NCBI GenBank assembly: GCA_016764285.1 | Contig: JAESSC010000118.1 | Coordinates: forward strand, 1 to 8,205 | Length of the DNA: 8,205 nt | Source: Pelagibacteraceae bacterium | GTDB lineage: Bacteria > Pseudomonadota > Alphaproteobacteria > Pelagibacterales > Pelagibacteraceae | Direction: 5' to 3' | The notes under the pieces: model-generated | What the model saw: the letters and a program-made list of their open reading frames with translations, nothing else | Told to the model about the DNA's origin: nothing | The model's database searches: none | Made by a program: the position numbers and the translations under genes | Part shown: positions 7,323 through 8,205 of the stretch, in pieces | How the letters are laid out: the number at the start of each line of letters is the position of its first letter | Position numbering within the stretch: the stretch's first letter is position 1

Positions 7323-7713
7323 TAATTATAAGAGATTATTACAGTTGCTTGAGCCCAAGGTTTATCATCAGATAAGGATAAGTGAATATTATATTTTTTT
7401 TTTTTAATTTTTTTTTTAAGATAATCATCAACAGTTCCTTTCAATCGAATAGATGGCTTGCCATAAGAATCATTATGTATTTCGATATTCTTGAATTTAA
7501 TATCTTTTCTTATGCCTGTACCCAAAGCCTTACTTAAAGCTTCTTTAGCAGCGAATCTTTTTGCGTAAAATGCACCTGAATTTTTTTTTTTTCACAATAA
7601 GCAATTTCATTTTTAGAAAAAATATTATTTTTGAATTTACTGCCATGTCGTTTTAAAGATTTTTCCATTCTTACGATATTTACAATATCGGTGCCGATGC
7701 CAAAAATTTTCAT
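7322..7713 (-). CDS. acpS: Holo-[acyl-carrier-protein] synthase, with an apparent -1 frameshift in a poly-A run
   Basis: AcpS transfers 4'-phosphopantetheine from CoA to apo-ACP, activating it for fatty-acid and lipid synthesis. The N-terminal part begins at an ATG (7713) one base after the pdxJ stop and reads M-K-I-F-G-I-G-T-D9-I-V, containing the metal-binding aspartate. It continues to a run of twelve A (7592-7581), after which the original frame ends at a TAA (7536-7534), giving only 59 residues. The conserved sequence resumes one frame over: [10 protein letters not shown]58-A-L-S-K-A-L-G-T-G, then N-D-S-Y-G-K-P and L-S-L-S-D-D-K-P. Adding one A yields 130 residues, a normal AcpS length. 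Both halves are well conserved on either side of the break, and the stop is coupled to lepB. So this is more likely an error or a slippage-tolerant gene than a decaying pseudogene. Confidence 0.88.
7581..7592 (-). repeat. Poly-A tract (A12) inside acpS; probable frameshift site
   Basis: Twelve consecutive A on the coding strand separate the two AcpS reading frames. Thirteen A (or ten) would restore a continuous protein through a lysine run. Confidence 0.8.
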
Positions 7714-7714
7714 A

Positions 7715-8205
7715 TTATTTATTTATAATTTTTTTAAACTTTTTAATAGAATTTTTTATACCGATAAACAAAGACTCGGAAACAATAAAATGACCGATGT
7801 TAAATTCTGAAATATCTTTGATTTCAGCTATTTGATAGGCAGATTGATATGTAAGTCCATGTCCTGCATGTACTTCTAAGCCTAATTTTTTTGCGTAATA
7901 TGCAGATTTTTTTAAATTAGAAAAAGCCGATTTGGTTTTTTTATTTTTATTAAATAAATAGCAAAATTTACCTGTGTGAAGCTCGACACAATTTGCACCT
8001 AGTTTTTTTGATAATATAATATCAAAAATTTTTGGTTCAATAAATAAACTAACTCTTATTTTATTTTTTTTTAGTTTTTCAATTATTTTTTTTAAAAATC
8101 CAGCATTTTTTTTAACATTTAAACCGCCTTCTGTTGTAATTTCTCTACGTTTTTCAGGTACAATGCATACGAAATTGGGTTTATGTTTAATTGCTATATT
8201 TAACA
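7715..8205 (-). CDS. pdxJ: Pyridoxine 5'-phosphate synthase PdxJ, 5' part outside the window
   Basis: PdxJ condenses 3-amino-2-oxopropyl phosphate with 1-deoxyxylulose 5-phosphate to make pyridoxine 5'-phosphate, the last ring-forming step of the DXP-dependent vitamin B6 pathway. The visible 162 residues are the C-terminal two-thirds of a protein of usually about 240; the start lies beyond 8205. Recognisable blocks in order are V-P-E-K-R-R-E-I-T-T-E-G-G-L, I-R-V-S-L-F-I-E, the phosphate-site E-L-H-T-G-K, H-A-G-H-G-L-T-Y with its conserved histidine, and E-F-N-I-G-H-F-I near the end. The frame is intact through several runs of eight or nine A. The stop is one base before the acpS ATG; pdxJ-acpS adjacency is widespread in proteobacteria and supports both calls. 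Confidence 0.96.
   Translation of the reverse strand, partial: LNIAIKHKPNFVCIVPEKRREITTEGGLNVKKNAGFLKKIIEKLKKNKIRVSLFIEPKIFDIILSKKLGANCVELHTGKFCYLFNKNKKTKSAFSNLKKSAYYAKKLGLEVHAGHGLTYQSAYQIAEIKDISEFNIGHFIVSESLFIGIKNSIKKFKKIINK

Noticed and set aside
7382..7420. Second A-run cluster (A12 and A10) near the acpS 3' end as a further frameshift site
   Set aside because: AcpS motifs before and after it are in the same frame, so the lysine-rich stretch is read correctly as written.
1..8205. tRNA, rRNA, CRISPR, insertion sequence, attachment site, riboswitch or toxin-antitoxin and defence genes
   Set aside because: No cloverleaf, repeat-spacer pattern, transposase motif or structured leader was recognised; nearly all DNA is accounted for by housekeeping genes.

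Overview
The window reads as a stretch of a small, streamlined, AT-rich alphaproteobacterial genome, most probably a SAR11 (Pelagibacterales) or closely related marine lineage. This rests on four things: very AT-rich DNA with frequent Lys, Asn and Ile codons; genes that abut or overlap by a few bases; alphaproteobacterial-type proteins (magnesium-type HemB, RecO opening with a W-K-D-E-G motif, RNase III with G-D-R-V); and the familiar clusters pdxJ-acpS-lepB-rnc-recO and glyA-nrdR-ribD. The lineage is inferred; no search was run.

Layout from left to right. On the minus strand, rpiB, glyA, nrdR and ribD (3277 down to 1) form a tight run: pentose phosphate isomerase, serine/glycine and one-carbon metabolism, the ribonucleotide reductase repressor, and riboflavin synthesis. 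ribD leaves the window a few residues before its expected end. Upstream of it on the same strand (3945-3355) is a stand-alone 2-oxoglutarate/Fe(II) oxygenase of the aspartyl/asparaginyl beta-hydroxylase type, with unknown substrate. Divergent from it, hemB (4055-5044) is the only plus-strand gene and has a good promoter candidate. Its 3' end overlaps a small DUF2061 membrane protein on the minus strand.

From 8205 down to 5036 the minus strand carries pdxJ (start outside the window), acpS, lepB, rnc, recO and the DUF2061 gene, with junctions of -1 to 22 bases. This is evidently one operon mixing cofactor synthesis (pyridoxine), acyl-carrier-protein activation, signal peptidase, RNA processing and recombinational repair. 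The GTPase gene era, usually between rnc and recO in alphaproteobacteria, is missing from that slot.

The most notable observation is that acpS and lepB are both out of frame at long poly-A tracts (12 A and 9 A on the coding strand). In each case one added A restores a fully conserved protein. In lepB the shift falls within the first codons, so a simple start-to-stop call loses the membrane anchor and the catalytic serine. The shifts may be homopolymer sequencing errors, or real frameshifts tolerated by polymerase slippage. No RNA genes, CRISPR arrays, insertion sequences or prophage genes were seen. There is no gene-free stretch longer than about 110 bases. I found no convincing new multi-gene system.
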